From: Paramecium octaurelia
Lineage: Eukaryota > Ciliophora > Oligohymenophorea > Peniculida > Parameciidae
Assembly: GCA_905182995.1 (NCBI GenBank)
Contig: CAJJDP010000060.1
Location: 127,785 to 191,784 of the forward strand
Direction: 5' to 3'
Length of the DNA: 64,000 bases
Of the stretch, positions 13,872 to 25,402 are shown piece after piece. The notes below the pieces were generated by a model. The model saw only the letters and a program-made list of their open reading frames with translations. It did not search any database and was not told the origin of the DNA. Position numbers and translations under genes: made by a program. Every line of letters begins with the position of its first letter. The stretch's first letter is position 1.

Positions 13872-15647
13872 ATGTCTTAAGATCAATGTTATGACTAGGG
13901 ATTGTCAGGCTAATCTTCTCTATCACCTTCTCATTAGTGTGTTTAGAAAAGAATGAACCAATTTTCAATTGATTTTTTTATAGAAACACGATTTATCACT
14001 CAGGAAGATTTGAAACAAATTTTAGATAGTGTTCGAGTAATTGATTCAATAATATATCTTAGTGTTTATATGATATTCGTGCAATCAAACTGAATCCTTA
14101 GAATCAAATTCCAGCTTTGGATGGCACTGCATTTTCTGTAATTGATCCTGATGAAAATAAATTAAATGCAAGATGTGATGCAATTAATAAAATACTTTAA
14201 TTAATAGAATAAAGAAACAAACAAACAATTGAAGTAATTATGCTGATTCCTGAAGGTATACTCAATTAATAGCATAGGTACTGTCTCATGTGTGATTGGA
14301 ACCTAGGGAAAATACATAGAGCACATTAAATTAGAGACTAAGGCTCATCTTGTAGTTAATTAACCAATCTTTGAATTTTAATTAAGAACAGTAAAAATTA
14401 GCGGTAAATATTAGCTCAATATCATTAATTAGGGGAGTCTTCTTGTATTTTTAATGCAATTAAAATGATCATAAAATAATTGTAGGATAGAGGAATCTCT
14501 AATTAAGATTATACTAAAAAAGCTGAACCATTAGATCCTAGAAGAGCTATGACAAAAGTATTTATAATTAATATTAGAGGCCAAATTTGCATTTTAGAGT
14601 GTGATAATAGAATATATATTAAAAAACAAAGACTTTGAGAGAAAATACTCTGTAACATTGAAGGGAAAAGGAATTAGTGATATAAAAATAAAAGTATGAA
14701 TTAAAAGCTAATCAGAAAAATAAATTGAAAAATGGTGAAGGAGTTCTGCAAATTGATGGGACATTATTTAATGTTTAAGAGGCAATTTAAAATATTATCA
14801 AGAAAGTGGCTCAGTAGTTCAAGAAGAATGAATTTGATATAAGAATAGTAATGCCTGCTAACTTTGCATCTAAATTAATCGGGCCGAGTAAAGAACTCTT
14901 TATTAATATAAATAGAAGGATGTTAGATCAAAGAGTTGGCAAATAAAGCTAAAGGTGCTTAGATAAAGGTTCTTTCAGATAGGGATGACACGGATCCTAA
15001 TTAAGGTTAGAATTCTAAAGAATTTTAGATTGTTTGGTATAAGTGACAGGATCAATCGAAAATAAATAGGAAGCAACAATATTGATTTTGGAATAAATTG
15101 AATGTTTCAAAAATGGAGGCCCTGTATATAAATAATTAATAAGATCCTTGAAAGTGGAAAGTACATAAATGAAAATTTTGCATAATAATACAAAAACTCA
15201 GTGCAGGTCTATGACATGAAGCAAAAGAGGTTAGTTTAAAAGAATTAATTAGGTAGACATTACTCAATTTCTTCGAGTTCAGAGAGAAGGTAGAGATCAA
15301 GGTCATCAAATAAAAGATAAAAATATTTAAGAAGATCTAGATTTTCATCTAGGTATTTATGACAACAAATTAGTTCTAATAAATCCACTAGGCGCAGGTC
15401 GAAATAATAGGGACTCAAGACCAAAATTGTTGTTAAATAATCTCTTATTGAATTAATACATAAATAATTAGTTCGATTTTGCCAGGATATGAGTGTTTAA
15501 ATAAAGACCTACCCTTCTGTATTTTATGAAATAGATAAATAGGATATAGGATGGGAGAGTATCATTAAAATAAGTGGTGATGTTAGAGGTTGCATAACAG
15601 TTATCCAATATATATTAAATGAGTAATGTAAATTATCCAAGAGATGA
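13872..15647 (+). CDS. KH-domain RNA-binding protein
   Basis: 520 residues, nine introns of 20-29 nt (14037-14062, 14256-14277, 14404-14432, 14558-14579, 14694-14715, 14888-14915, 15006-15028, 15124-15143, 15353-15373). KH1 reads VIMLIPE, then VIGTQGKYIEHIK; KH2 reads VMPANFASKLIGPKGCQIKE, with the GxxG loop intact in both. A serine/arginine block (ISSSSERRQRSRSS) follows, then a third, more divergent KH-like fold (VVKQSLIELIHKQ...). It should bind single-stranded RNA, as PCBP/NOVA-type proteins do. The fourth intron must end GAG to keep frame, which is unusual for this gene set. Confidence 0.85.
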
Positions 15648-15702
15648 AAGTAATTAAAATAATAAAATATTCTCAACATATCATTTATATGTATATGTTA
15701 TT

Positions 15703-16218
15703 TCATTTTCTAAAATTTTCATGCTCAATTTAGGATATAATTTTATTAATCTCTGGGTGTACATTTTGGTATGAATTCAAAAATGTTTCTATAGCTTATT
15801 TAGCTACTTCTATTCCCAATATTCTTGAGCCTAAGGCGATTACGTTGCAACCAATTTCAGCTGCTTATTTAGCAGAGTTATAATCGTTGATTTATCCACA
15901 CCTAATACCTTTTACTTTATTTGCCATAATGGACATTCCAACTCCACTTCCGCATACTAAGATTCCCAATCCCTTATCTCTCAAGACATCAGAGCATAAT
16001 TCTGTTGCTATTTCATTGTAATCACAGCTTTGTTTTATGTTAGTTCCTCTATTTATTATATTATATTCTTGCTATTTAAGATGATCAAATATTATATTTT
16101 TGTAGTCCAATCCGGCATGATCATTGCCAATATAAATTTTATATTAATTCTTTTTTGAAAATTAATAATACGTAATTGTTCTTATTGTGTTAATGGAATA
16201 ATTAGTTGATTTTATCAT
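15703..16218 (-). CDS. rpiB: Ribose-5-phosphate isomerase B
   Basis: 171 residues, no intron. Shows YIGNDHAGLDYK at the N-terminus, the catalytic Cys loop LVCGSGVGMSIMANKVKGIR, and CNVIALGSRILG, all typical of the RpiB/LacAB sugar isomerases. It interconverts ribose-5-phosphate and ribulose-5-phosphate in the pentose phosphate pathway. About 22 residues precede the usual family start; a short extension or an alternative start inside is possible. It is convergent with the KH gene (55 bp gap) and divergent from the carrier gene. Confidence 0.92.
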
Positions 16219-16329
16219 ATAATTTATTTATTCAAATTAGTAATATGATTTATAAGCTTCATTAATTATGACGTATGAAATGCTGCTATTACTTAAATTG
16301 ATTGTTGATTTATTACTTTTGAAAATTAA

Positions 16330-17345
16330 ATGTCTGATTTTATTCAATGGACTTATGAAAACAAACTATAAATCTCCATTGACTTAGCAGCTGGATCAGT
16401 TAGTGGAATGTATTTGATAATTAATTACTCTAAATAGAGCAAATTGTATATCAAGTCATCCATTGGACACAGTTAAAGTTCGAATGCAAATGTCTAATGA
16501 TGGAGTACTATCAACTTTGAAGAAAATTGTCTAAAATGAAGGAACAAAAGGGTTTTATAAAGGAATGTCATTTCCTATACTTTCCATCCCAATCACTAAT
16601 GCCATTGTTTTTTCAGTTTACGAATTCTGGAAATCATTTTTTATAGGAAATTCGAATAAATAACTAACTTATTTTTAAACGTAATATTTCTACCGTTAAT
16701 TATTAGTGCCTTTTGTGGGAGTATCGCAGGAAGCTCAGCTGCTTTTTTTTCATGTCCCATTGAGTTGACCAAATGCAAATTGCAAATGTAAGCTACTGAG
16801 AAAATATATAAAAATCCAATAGACTGCATATAATAAGTAAATTTTTATATGAATTTAATTTTAGATATATTAAAAGGAGGGTTTTAAATCTTTGTTCCGA
16901 GGAATGTGTGCTACTCAATAAAGGGAGATTCTAGGTTATTCGGCTTAATTTGCTGTCTATGAATTGATAAAGGACTTCTTGTGCACTTTGTCTTAAAAAT
17001 CAGAACCATCAACGGCCAATCTCTTGATTTCTGGAGGCCTAGCTGGAGTTTCGTGCTGGACAATAGGATATCCTTAGGATGTATATTTTCAAATTAAGAA
17101 TTATATAGACCATAAAAACAATTCTATAATGCTAAAAACCAACAGATTAAGCAATTTATAAAGTTAGATTTTATGATGGGGGTTTTCTAGATTGTTTAAG
17201 AAAAAAAATAATCTCAGAAGGAATAGGATCAATATGGAAAGGATATTCAGTTTGTATTTTGAGGTCCTTTTATGCCAATGCGATAGGATTCTATGCGTAT
17301 GAGTTAGCAAAAGAAAACTTTACTTCGTTCTATTAATTATATTGA
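16330..17345 (+). CDS. Mitochondrial carrier family transporter
   Basis: 301 residues, the usual length, with four introns (16410-16437, 16681-16706, 16837-16864, 17081-17108). All three carrier repeats are visible through their signatures: HPLDTVKVRMQ, CPIELTKCKLQ and YPQDTIKTILQ, each followed by a G-rich helix and a W/F-K/R-G motif (FYKGMSFP, LFRGM, IWKGYS). It sits in the inner mitochondrial membrane. The P-I-E-L-T-K-C motif and the overall pattern are nearest to the carnitine/ornithine carrier group, but substrate cannot be fixed from the sequence alone. Confidence 0.92.
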
Positions 17346-17401
17346 TATTTTGAATAAATTCATTGTTTATATTATACTCAATTTTAAAGAAAGATATGAA
17401 A

Positions 17402-17638
17402 TCAGTTTAAAAACATCTTGTCCTAACAAGTTTCATCAAGTTTTTCTTTGGATTTGTTCATTCTCCTTTGAATTATGGGATTTTTTTATAATTAATAAGA
17501 GACCTTTGCTCTTCGTATTTCGTAGGATTCTGCTAATGAGCCCACGCTCTTTAAGTATTCCTCGAAGTTATCGTTTGTGATCTTCGTATTAGTAGTCTAT
17601 TTAGAGGAAGATAAATTCTTATTTATTGAACATCCCAT
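17402..17638 (-). CDS. Small protein with N-myristoylation-type start
   Basis: 78 residues, no intron. Begins MGCSINKNLSSSK, a classic N-myristoylation signal with an adjacent Cys for palmitoylation, so it is likely held on the cytoplasmic face of a membrane. The rest is short, charged and helical with many Lys and Arg. Its stop lies 57 bp from the carrier gene stop (convergent). Family unknown. Confidence 0.6.
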
Positions 17639-17766
17639 CTTAATTATATAAAATTTCTGTATTTTAATTTCAAATGTATTATTCAAATATATAAGGATAT
17701 AAAGTAAAAAAATACATTTAGTTTAATTCTTGTTGATTAAAATATTTAATATGATTTTAGATAAAG

Positions 17767-18120
17767 ATGAATAATTTAAAAATGAACTACATTAGCTAAG
17801 GCCAAAAAATATTTAATAATTACTATCCATTGTTTTAATGAAATAATTAATCTGAATTGTAATTAACAATTGGAGATGATACAGAAATTAAAAAAATAAA
17901 GATAATAATAGATATTACTCATTCAATGGTAGAATTGTAAAACAGAACTGTAGTTAATTTAGGTGCTTGAGAACAGTTCTAAAAAGAATTTAATTTATAT
18001 TAAGAATTCTTTGAATAGATTGATTAGATTGTTTTATAGCTAAATTATGTTAATAAAAAAATAAGTATATTAGCAAATAATATTGTTCGATTAAATTTAT
18101 TTGAAAATCTTATTTTAAAT
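17767..18120 (+). pseudogene. Possible gene relic with in-frame TGA
   Basis: One frame stays open over 118 codons except for two TGA codons (at 17839-17841 and 17968-17970) and reads like protein, for example KIKIIIDITHSMVELQNR and EQFQKEFNLYQEFFEQIDQI. No GT-AG intron removes the TGAs in frame. It runs straight into the reductase relic that follows, which is also broken, so I read it as the remains of a gene, though two missed introns or assembly errors are not excluded. Confidence 0.35.
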
Positions 18121-19919
18121 ATGGGTTGTGGTTAATCATCTGCTTCATTTTTTGAGTCCAGAGTTTTGATTTACATTTATTATGGTACTACATCAGGAAA
18201 CTCGAGTAGAATGGCATTCTAATGGCAAGTCAAACAAGAAAACTGAACTTTCTCCCTAAGGGTAAGGATGTAATCTAAAATTTAGTAATTAATCTAAGTG
18301 AATTTGAACCTGATTAAAGAAGTTCTTAGAAATTGGCTGTGTTTTTTGTCTCCACTTATGGAGTTGGATCTAGCTCCTCAGATCCTTAGAAGTTTAATTC
18401 TTGGATTTTTTCAAAAGAGAGAAAAAATGATGAATTCAAGAACATGTCTTACATAGTATTCTCCCTTGGGAATACTAATCATGAAAATTATTGTTAATTT
18501 GGGATTAAACTAGAAAAAAGATTGGAGGAACTTGGAGCGAAAAGGCTCTTTGCTTAGGAAAAGGAAATGCAGCCAAAATACAATTGAAAATGATTATCAA
18601 ACTTGGATAAGTACAGGAGTGGAAGAAACCCTTATTAAAACATATCCTGCATAGACATGTGATCCGAAAAGTTTGAATAATCAATTTAAAAGATCAAATA
18701 CACAAATGAACCTGAAAATGTAAATGTTGAAAATTTGGATTATTAGGAATAAAAATATAAATCTAGCATTATTGTAAAACTTTATTTAATTCAATAAATA
18801 TACACAATACCTTCACTATAAATGAAATAAGAGAACTAAAGAAGTGACCAACACTGGGAAACTCAACTCTATTTATTGAACTTTTTGCTGATAATATTAA
18901 CTATGTTACTGCAAGTAATATAGCCATCTATCCAAAGAACTCAGAGTAATATTAATATTTTACATATTAGCCAAGATATCAATGAATTATGTAATTAACT
19001 GAGATTTGATAAAAATATGAAATTTGAAGTAATTACAACAATGAAGCATCCATTTCCTAATCCAATTTCAATCTATAATTATTTAAAAAAGTATAGAAAT
19101 ATATATTATCAATAGGTATTGTGATTTTACTGGTTTGATCACAAAATAACAATTAATGGAACTATCTAATTAAGAAAAAAGAGAAAAAATTTACTAACTG
19201 TTATCAAAAAATAAATAAACCCTAGATTTTTTCACAATAGCATCTAGTAGTATGAAACATCCAAAAACATTCATATTTTAGCAAGTCAACTTGTTTTGTA
19301 TGAAAAAAGGGTTGGACTTTGCAGTTAATATTTTTGAAATTTAAAAAAGGGTCTTAGTTAAAAGGGTATCTTTAGGATTCTAAATTTGCTTTCACTAAAA
19401 ATCCTAAAGCGCCAATGCTATTACTAGGACCAGGATCAGGATTGGCACCAATGAGAGTATTGATTTAAGAAAGAGATTATTATTTTGAATCAAATAATTT
19501 AGAACAATCTCCTTTTTAAGGAAATATGGAATTATTATTTGGATGCAGAACTGAAGATGAATATTTTTTTGAAGAAGAACTGAAGCATTATGAGAAGAAC
19601 TGTACTTTGAGTAATTTGAAAGTTGCCTTTTCAAGGAAGGCTGTAAAATAATGTGTGACAGATATTATGGATTTACACCAAATACATTCTCATTTATAAA
19701 TGGAAGGAATCATATATATATGTGGATCAGCATAAATGGGTAGAGATATTACAAACAAGATACAGGACATGTTTAAACAGATTGAAAATATTGCACCTTA
19801 TTTAGCATTTAAAAAATTAGTGAGTTGGAACAGAAGCATTAGCTAATTACAGAATTATGGGGATGATATTGATCTACAATAATGTCTTAATAGATAAAAT
19901 TGTTGTAATTACATGTGAT
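18121..19919 (+). pseudogene. Diflavin reductase (NADPH-P450 reductase/Tah18 type), decayed
   Basis: Begins MGCGQSSASFFES, then the FMN-binding loop IYYGTTSGNSS. Further on: VFFVSTYGVGSSSSDP and IVFSLGNTNHENYCQFGIKL (flavodoxin domain), TLFIELFADNINYVTASNIA (FAD domain), and LLLGPGSGLAPMRVLIQERD, ELLFGCRTEDEYFF and IYICGSAQMGRDI (NADPH-binding part). All three domains of a diflavin reductase are thus recognisable in order. But the pieces fall in different frames: a shift after the FMN loop (near 18230), two near 18550-18590, and an in-frame TGA near 18845 between RELKK and the FAD strand. One 24-nt intron is still readable (18263-18286). I judge it a pseudogene, probably one of a duplicated pair; sequencing error is the alternative. 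Confidence 0.7.
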
Positions 19920-20380
19920 TAAGTGTTTTATATCTTTAATATCTTTCCTCCATCTTATCATCGGTGCTCAACCAAATATTGCATTTGGAGAAATTCTCTT
20001 AATTTAGAATGTATCTACATTTCTTAGTTCAATATATCTAATATTGTTCGGATAGATTAATTTGTAATTCTAAATATCTTATAAAAATTGGAAGATTCTT
20101 TACTCAAGCAAATGAATTACTATAATCTCATATATAGATTATCTATTTGAGATGATTGATCAAATACTTTTGTAGAATAAGGTTAGAAGATTTTCAATTT
20201 TATTAATTATTAGTTAATAATAAATGAAAATTGAGCTTAAATTTGGTCTTACCCTTTTTAGTTGTAAGTTAATAAAAAAATAGAAAACCATAAATTAAAA
20301 TTGGTAAATAACTAATAAATAGTCTGACTGATGATATTTGGACATAATTATTTTGGTCAATAAATGGAATAACCAAATGA
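19920..20380. other. Gap with no gene seen
   Basis: AT-rich stretch between the reductase relic and the stop of the PKG-like gene. No frame with recognisable protein, no RNA gene and no clear repeat. Confidence 0.5.
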
Positions 20381-23049
20381 TCAGAAATCTTTGTCCCAAT
20401 TAGGATCTCTGGCTAATTCCTTTCTGTACATTTGATTTCGCATTGTTCGTTCTTATTAGATTTCTTGAACAAATGGCTCTCCTAATTAGAATTTCTTCTC
20501 AATATCGTGTTCTGAGATCATTCTATCTTTAGGAGGAACATACTAAACAAATAATGATTAAAATTAATACAGGAACTTTTTATAATTCTCTGCTGAACAA
20601 TTTATCATAATCAAAATCTTCAAACCATGGATTAGCTTTTAAAGCAGAAAATGATGATCCTAATCTCGTTTCTGGTTGTTTACTGAGCAATTATTCCATA
20701 AACTTCTTAGCCTGTCCATCTCCAATGAAGGTAGGGAATTTTAATTGTGTATTCATTATCTCTTCATAAATTTCATAAGGGTCCTAAGCTGAAACAAATA
20801 GATACATCTTATTCTTCTGCATAAGGAACTTTTCCACACATTAATTCATACATACATATACCCATACTCCAAAGATCTACATTAAATGAGTATCCCTTGC
20901 CCAGTAAAATCTCTGGGGCCATATAATGAGGAGTTCCAATAATTGTGTAAGTTCTGTAATTTTTTGATTTAATTAATGGTTTTGCAGCCCAAAAACTTTT
21001 TAGGCATATGTAACCAGCATCATTTACCATAATATTTTCAGGTTTTAAATCTCTATATACTATTGATTTGGAATGTAGATATTCTAATGCTAAAATCATA
21101 GTAGCCACATAAAATTAAGTATCGTACTTTGTTAATGGGCCCATGTTTCTCATTACCTTGGAAAATAGATCTTAAATGTTACATCAAATAATTCCATTCC
21201 TCTGAGATATTCTACTAAAAAGTAGATAAAAATGTCATCCTGAAATGTTCTAACAAAACCCATAATAAAAGGAAAATTACATTGTTCCATAACAGTCCTT
21301 TCTTGCAGAATATGCTTTTCTAGCATTTAATTAATTATTGAAGCTTTGCTAACAGATTTAAGAACAAACATTTTATTAATTGATTTATGCTTAACCAAAT
21401 AGACCTTACCAAATTGTCCTTGTCCTATTTTTTCGATATAAATTAGATCTTCAAATGAGATGTGAGAGGCATCTGCTCTTTCACCTAATTATGTAATTTT
21501 CTTTTCGTGAGAATTTTCATTTTTCTTTAATGCAGTTTCTAAATCTCCCCCAAAAATATCAAAGAGAGATTAATATGAGATAGTAGCTAATACACCATCT
21601 CTAACCATTGCATATTCAGAATCAATTATTTATCCATATTTTTCCCTCATTAAAAATTAATCTCCAAAACACAAACCTTTTGGCACTAAGTCTGATTTAG
21701 AATTAGTCATCACTCCCTCTAACACTACAATTAATTTATCACAAGCTTTGCCAGCCTCTACAATAACTTAGCCTTCCTTATAATTGTCAATCTTAGCTCT
21801 CTAAGCTATTTTTTCGAGTTAAATTTTTGATAATTATTATAAAACCTCACTTTTGTCAAAACTCCATCTCATGATATTATTAAAAATGATAATTTGGACT
21901 TTATCTCCTAAAATTAGGTTTTCTCTCCCCAAAGCAACACATTTAACTTCTGTTTCAGCAACACATGTAGCTACACTTTTAGATTTTTCATATAAGGCTT
22001 ATTCTCTAATTATAATTCTCTAACATATACCCAAAGCTATCCTTAGCACCCATCTTTCTGATCTCCTTTGTTCCTTTGAGAACTGATACTTCACCACTCT
22101 TTATCACATAAAATGAGTCAGCCTAATCTCCTTCATTGACTATTGCTTAGCCTGGAGCAAATTTGCTTGTGATTAAGGCATGTGCAATCTAATCTTTTTG
22201 TTCTGATGTCATAAATGAGAAAAATGGAACCTATTTCTACTAAGATTTAGTACTTCGTCTATAAATTTTCTATTTTCATCATAATCTTTTAACATCAACT
22301 CCTCAATTGTTTTTTTGAATGTTCTATGATCCAAAGACCAAAATCCACAATCTGTTAGAGTTCTGATAGAAGCAGATCGTGTGGCATTGTAAAGAAGTGC
22401 AATTTCGCCGAAATAACTGCCTTCTGCTAATGTTCGAATTTGTCTATCGTTTATGATAATTTCTACAGATCCTTTTTCTATCACAAAATAAGAGCTAGCC
22501 TACTTTTAGAGATGAATTCAATACTTGATCTCCTTATTTAAATATAAACTAATTAGCTTTTAAAGTGCAGTAAAACATATGTTTTATCAATTTATCTATT
22601 TAATCTTCAGGTAGACTAAAAAATACGAAATGACCTTTAAAGCTTTTTCTTATCAAGTCAATGTCAGATTCTACAATATTTTGTTTAGTACATTGCATTT
22701 CTCTATCAATTCTTGTAACATTTTCATGGATCTATTGATTTACATCATCTCCACCTATATATTGTTTTTGCTATTCTTCTTAAGCTGTAACAACTTCCTC
22801 TTCAGGTGGCTCAGTTTGAGCTAGTTGAGACTCACTAAATAATAATATTTTCTACATTTCTGATTATTCTTCATTGTCCATTATTTGCTTGTGTTATGTC
22901 TTAAGCAAGACGAAAAACTATTGATAAGATATTTTCATTCTATTGCCAATGAGATCTTCTATTAATGATATTGAAGTAGACTTAAGTGAAGCACTTCCCT
23001 ACTTTTATTCTGGTTTTGCTGCTTATTGCGTAGAATTTGTAGAATCCAT
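20381..23049 (-). CDS. cGMP-dependent protein kinase-like protein with degenerate DFG motif
   Basis: 839 residues, six introns (22500-22524, 22231-22253, 22006-22030, 21157-21182, 20784-20805, 20543-20570). Order: acidic/Gln-rich N-terminus, three cyclic-nucleotide-binding folds, AGC kinase domain, PKG-like tail. Fold 1 keeps the phosphate cassette FGEIALLYNATRSASI; fold 2 reads FGEQALYEKSKSVATC with Lys where the nucleotide-binding Arg is expected; fold 3 is degenerate. The kinase has GQGQFGKVYLVKH, the lysine in VLKSV, YRDLKPENIM and MAPEIL, but DFG is replaced by SFW (codons at 20989-20997), losing the Mg-binding aspartate. The reading frame is clean on both sides, so this is substitution, not decay. 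It may be a pseudokinase or scaffold within a large ciliate PKG family. Confidence 0.88.
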
Positions 23050-23536
23050 ATTTTATATTAATTAAATATAATTATATTCAGTATTTCTATGTCAATACTA
23101 ATAATCAACTTAAAGTTAGACTTAACTTATCTTGCATCCTTAACTCAGAATTAATAATATTGATCAATAATTGATATTTTACATCTTTTATTAATTATCG
23201 CTTATGCTTTTTCTATATTATGATTTTAATAGTTATTTTTATACATTTTTACAAATTAATTAACTTAAAGAATATGGGAAAATCAATATATTTGATATCC
23301 ACATCATTTTTTTAAATCAGATACAAAAAAGTAGAACTAAAATTAATTTGCATTTAATAACTTATATAATAATAATAGTTTATATATCTATTTAATTAAG
23401 TCAGTGTATATTTTACTGCTTTTCTTATTGATTTTCAATTATTTATCTTTTAAGACATTATTTTTAAGTATACAAATTCAAATCCATCTAAAACACCAAA
23501 TTTTTAAAAATGTTGAACTCAATTATTTCATTTTTT
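23050..23536. other. Gap with no gene seen
   Basis: Very AT-rich region between the PKG-like start and the stop of the RBR gene. I see no coding frame with recognisable features. Confidence 0.5.
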
Positions 23537-24620
23537 TCAGCCTTCTGACTTCCTCAAGAATACTTGATAATTAATTTAGTAGATAGCAGACTCATTTAGG
23601 CACATTTAATTCATTATTTAAGAAGGGTTTTTATTATTATGAGCTGTAAATGGACAATTATAAAAGTCCTACCCATTATCTGGATTCCAAGGTAATGAAC
23701 ATTTCACACAGAAGTCATTCCCACAAACACATGAAATTTACATGCAGCTTTTAATCTTTTGTATATACCTCTTGCAATTAGGATATGCTGGAATCTAATG
23801 ATACCCAAGATTAATTTGCTTCTTTAAACCACGTGATTTCATTATAAAAATGGCAAGTTATGGGATAATGATTATCCGTCTTACAATTTGCACAAAACTT
23901 TAACCCACTATGGCATTTCTATTTCTATGAAAACTACTCTAATTTATAAATTTTTTAACATTAAAATCCTTATAAATAATATTTCATCTATACCTGGACA
24001 CCAAGTAAAATTTCTATCATTATCCAACATCCTCTTAAACAATATTTCTTTGTAATACAAATGAGGTAACCTTTCGAAACATCGATATTCTAAACATTTC
24101 ACAATCGGTATAAAGTTTGATAATTAAATGTCTATCATTTGATCCCAACAATCTTTGCAAAACTTATGCTCACACCTTAAACTATAGCACTCCATATTTT
24201 CAGATATGCAGAATAGGCATGAATCATTCTTATGATATTTTAAAGAGGACTCGCGATAGATTCCAATTTATTTTAAGTCTTCTTTATAATCACTTTTAGT
24301 ATTTAACAAATTAAAGCAATTCTTAATCTTCTCTCCTTTAAAATTGCAATATATAAAAATCTTAGAATAGTTGAGTTTATACATTCAAAACGATTTATAT
24401 GCTTTCCTTATTAATATCTTATTCGTTAGCAAGTTAGTTTGAAGCTCCTGATAAAGCTCAGGTTACATTAACAATGTTAAAAATTCCTTTCTCCCACATA
24501 CTTATTTAATTGACTAGGTTTTCGAATATTTTGAACGAATTTCAGCCTTTACACTTCTAATTACTTTCTTTTCAAAGTAGATTAATTCAGCCCTCTCATA
24601 TATATGATTTTTGCCACAAG
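23537..24620 (-). CDS. RING-IBR-RING (RBR) E3 ubiquitin ligase, model incomplete
   Basis: RING1 is clear: CLFCISENMECYSLRCEHKF followed by CKDCW. The IBR part has WCPGFQCQK, CHSGLKFCANC and CHFY; RING2 reads YPNCKRYIQKIKSCMQIS followed by CVCGNDFCVKC. This is the Ariadne-like layout; such enzymes take ubiquitin on a RING2 cysteine. An intron lies at 23969-23993 and a likely one at about 24362-24383. Two places do not resolve: a +1 frame change near 23790-23800 just before RING2, and the N-terminal part (24384-24620), where two good frames cannot be joined and one contains an in-frame TGA. The simplest start is ATG 24382-24384. The gene may be real with odd introns, or recently damaged. Confidence 0.65.
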
Positions 24621-24739
24621 CTTAACCAATTTTATTAAAATAATTATAAATTTCAATTTGCTTTATGGTTTATTCTATTTGTGATACGACCTATCTTTTA
24701 CAAAGACTATTTGATATAAATAATAGAAATTTATCTAAG

Positions 24740-25179
24740 ATGGAAAAACTTGAAAGATTTGAAAAATAAATTAAATTGCATTTTGGTTTAGTACTAATTC
24801 TAACAGTAGCTATGCTCTGGTATATAGATATGTTCTTAATAAATTAACTATCCAAGGATAAAGTAATTCTACAAACTTCAATGTGTAAATTGATTGATTT
24901 AATAAATTTGACAAGAGAAATCATAATAATTTTATTTTTTATATAATTTATGAACCTAATAATCTGACTTTATTTATTTTAATTTCCTTAATCTCACTGT
25001 TTTCTTAAAATAAATTCAAGATAAATTATATAAGTATGAACATCTTGGAATACTTGGAAATGCAACAATAATTGCTCAAAACAAAATAAAATATTGATAG
25101 TAAAGAAGAGGGAAAATATATTTTGATTAATTTGTTGATGATTTTTAAATCAAAAGATGGACTTTTTAAAGTCTATTGA
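24740..25179 (+). CDS. Possible small multi-span membrane protein
   Basis: From ATG 24740 a 75-residue frame (MEKLERFEKQIKLHFG...) has hydrophobic segments LVLILTVAMLWYIDMFLI and IIIILFFIQFMNLII, ending at TGA 24965-24967. An overlapping frame one base off goes on with LTLFILISLISLF and MNILEYLEMQQQLL to TGA 25177-25179. They may be one gene with an intron I could not place, or two chance frames. An identical copy lies at 26069-26508 in the repeated segment. Confidence 0.35.
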
Positions 25180-25216
25180 TATGTAGAAAAAGATTAAGCA
25201 AAGTTGAAAATCATAG

Positions 25217-25402
25217 TCAACAATTAAGCTGAAAAATTCGAACATTATGTCTTTGCACACCTTTCCCTGCTTCAAAACACTTATTCAAGCATGTCTCAAA
25301 CTCTCCATCGTAGTTGTCCTCTGCAATTTGAGACTGGAAATCGTTTAAGCCTGTCATTAACTGCTTTACACTAGTTTAGTGAGATTTCACTGTTAATTCC
25401 AT
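25217..25402 (-). CDS. Small CX3C protein, unknown
   Basis: 61 residues, with good protein character: SVKQLMTGLNDFQSQIAEDN followed by a C-x3-C motif (CLNKCF) and a terminal Cys. The frame stays open upstream (YGIYGVKR), so an earlier exon is possible. A single CX3C is reminiscent of small intermembrane-space proteins, but the twin motif is missing in what I can read. Identical copy at 26546-26731. Confidence 0.45.

Noticed and set aside
24740-24960. Minus-strand open frame through 24740-24960 continuing the RBR upstream frame
   Set aside because: It is the complement of a better plus-strand membrane-protein frame; with only TGA as stop, long chance frames are common here.
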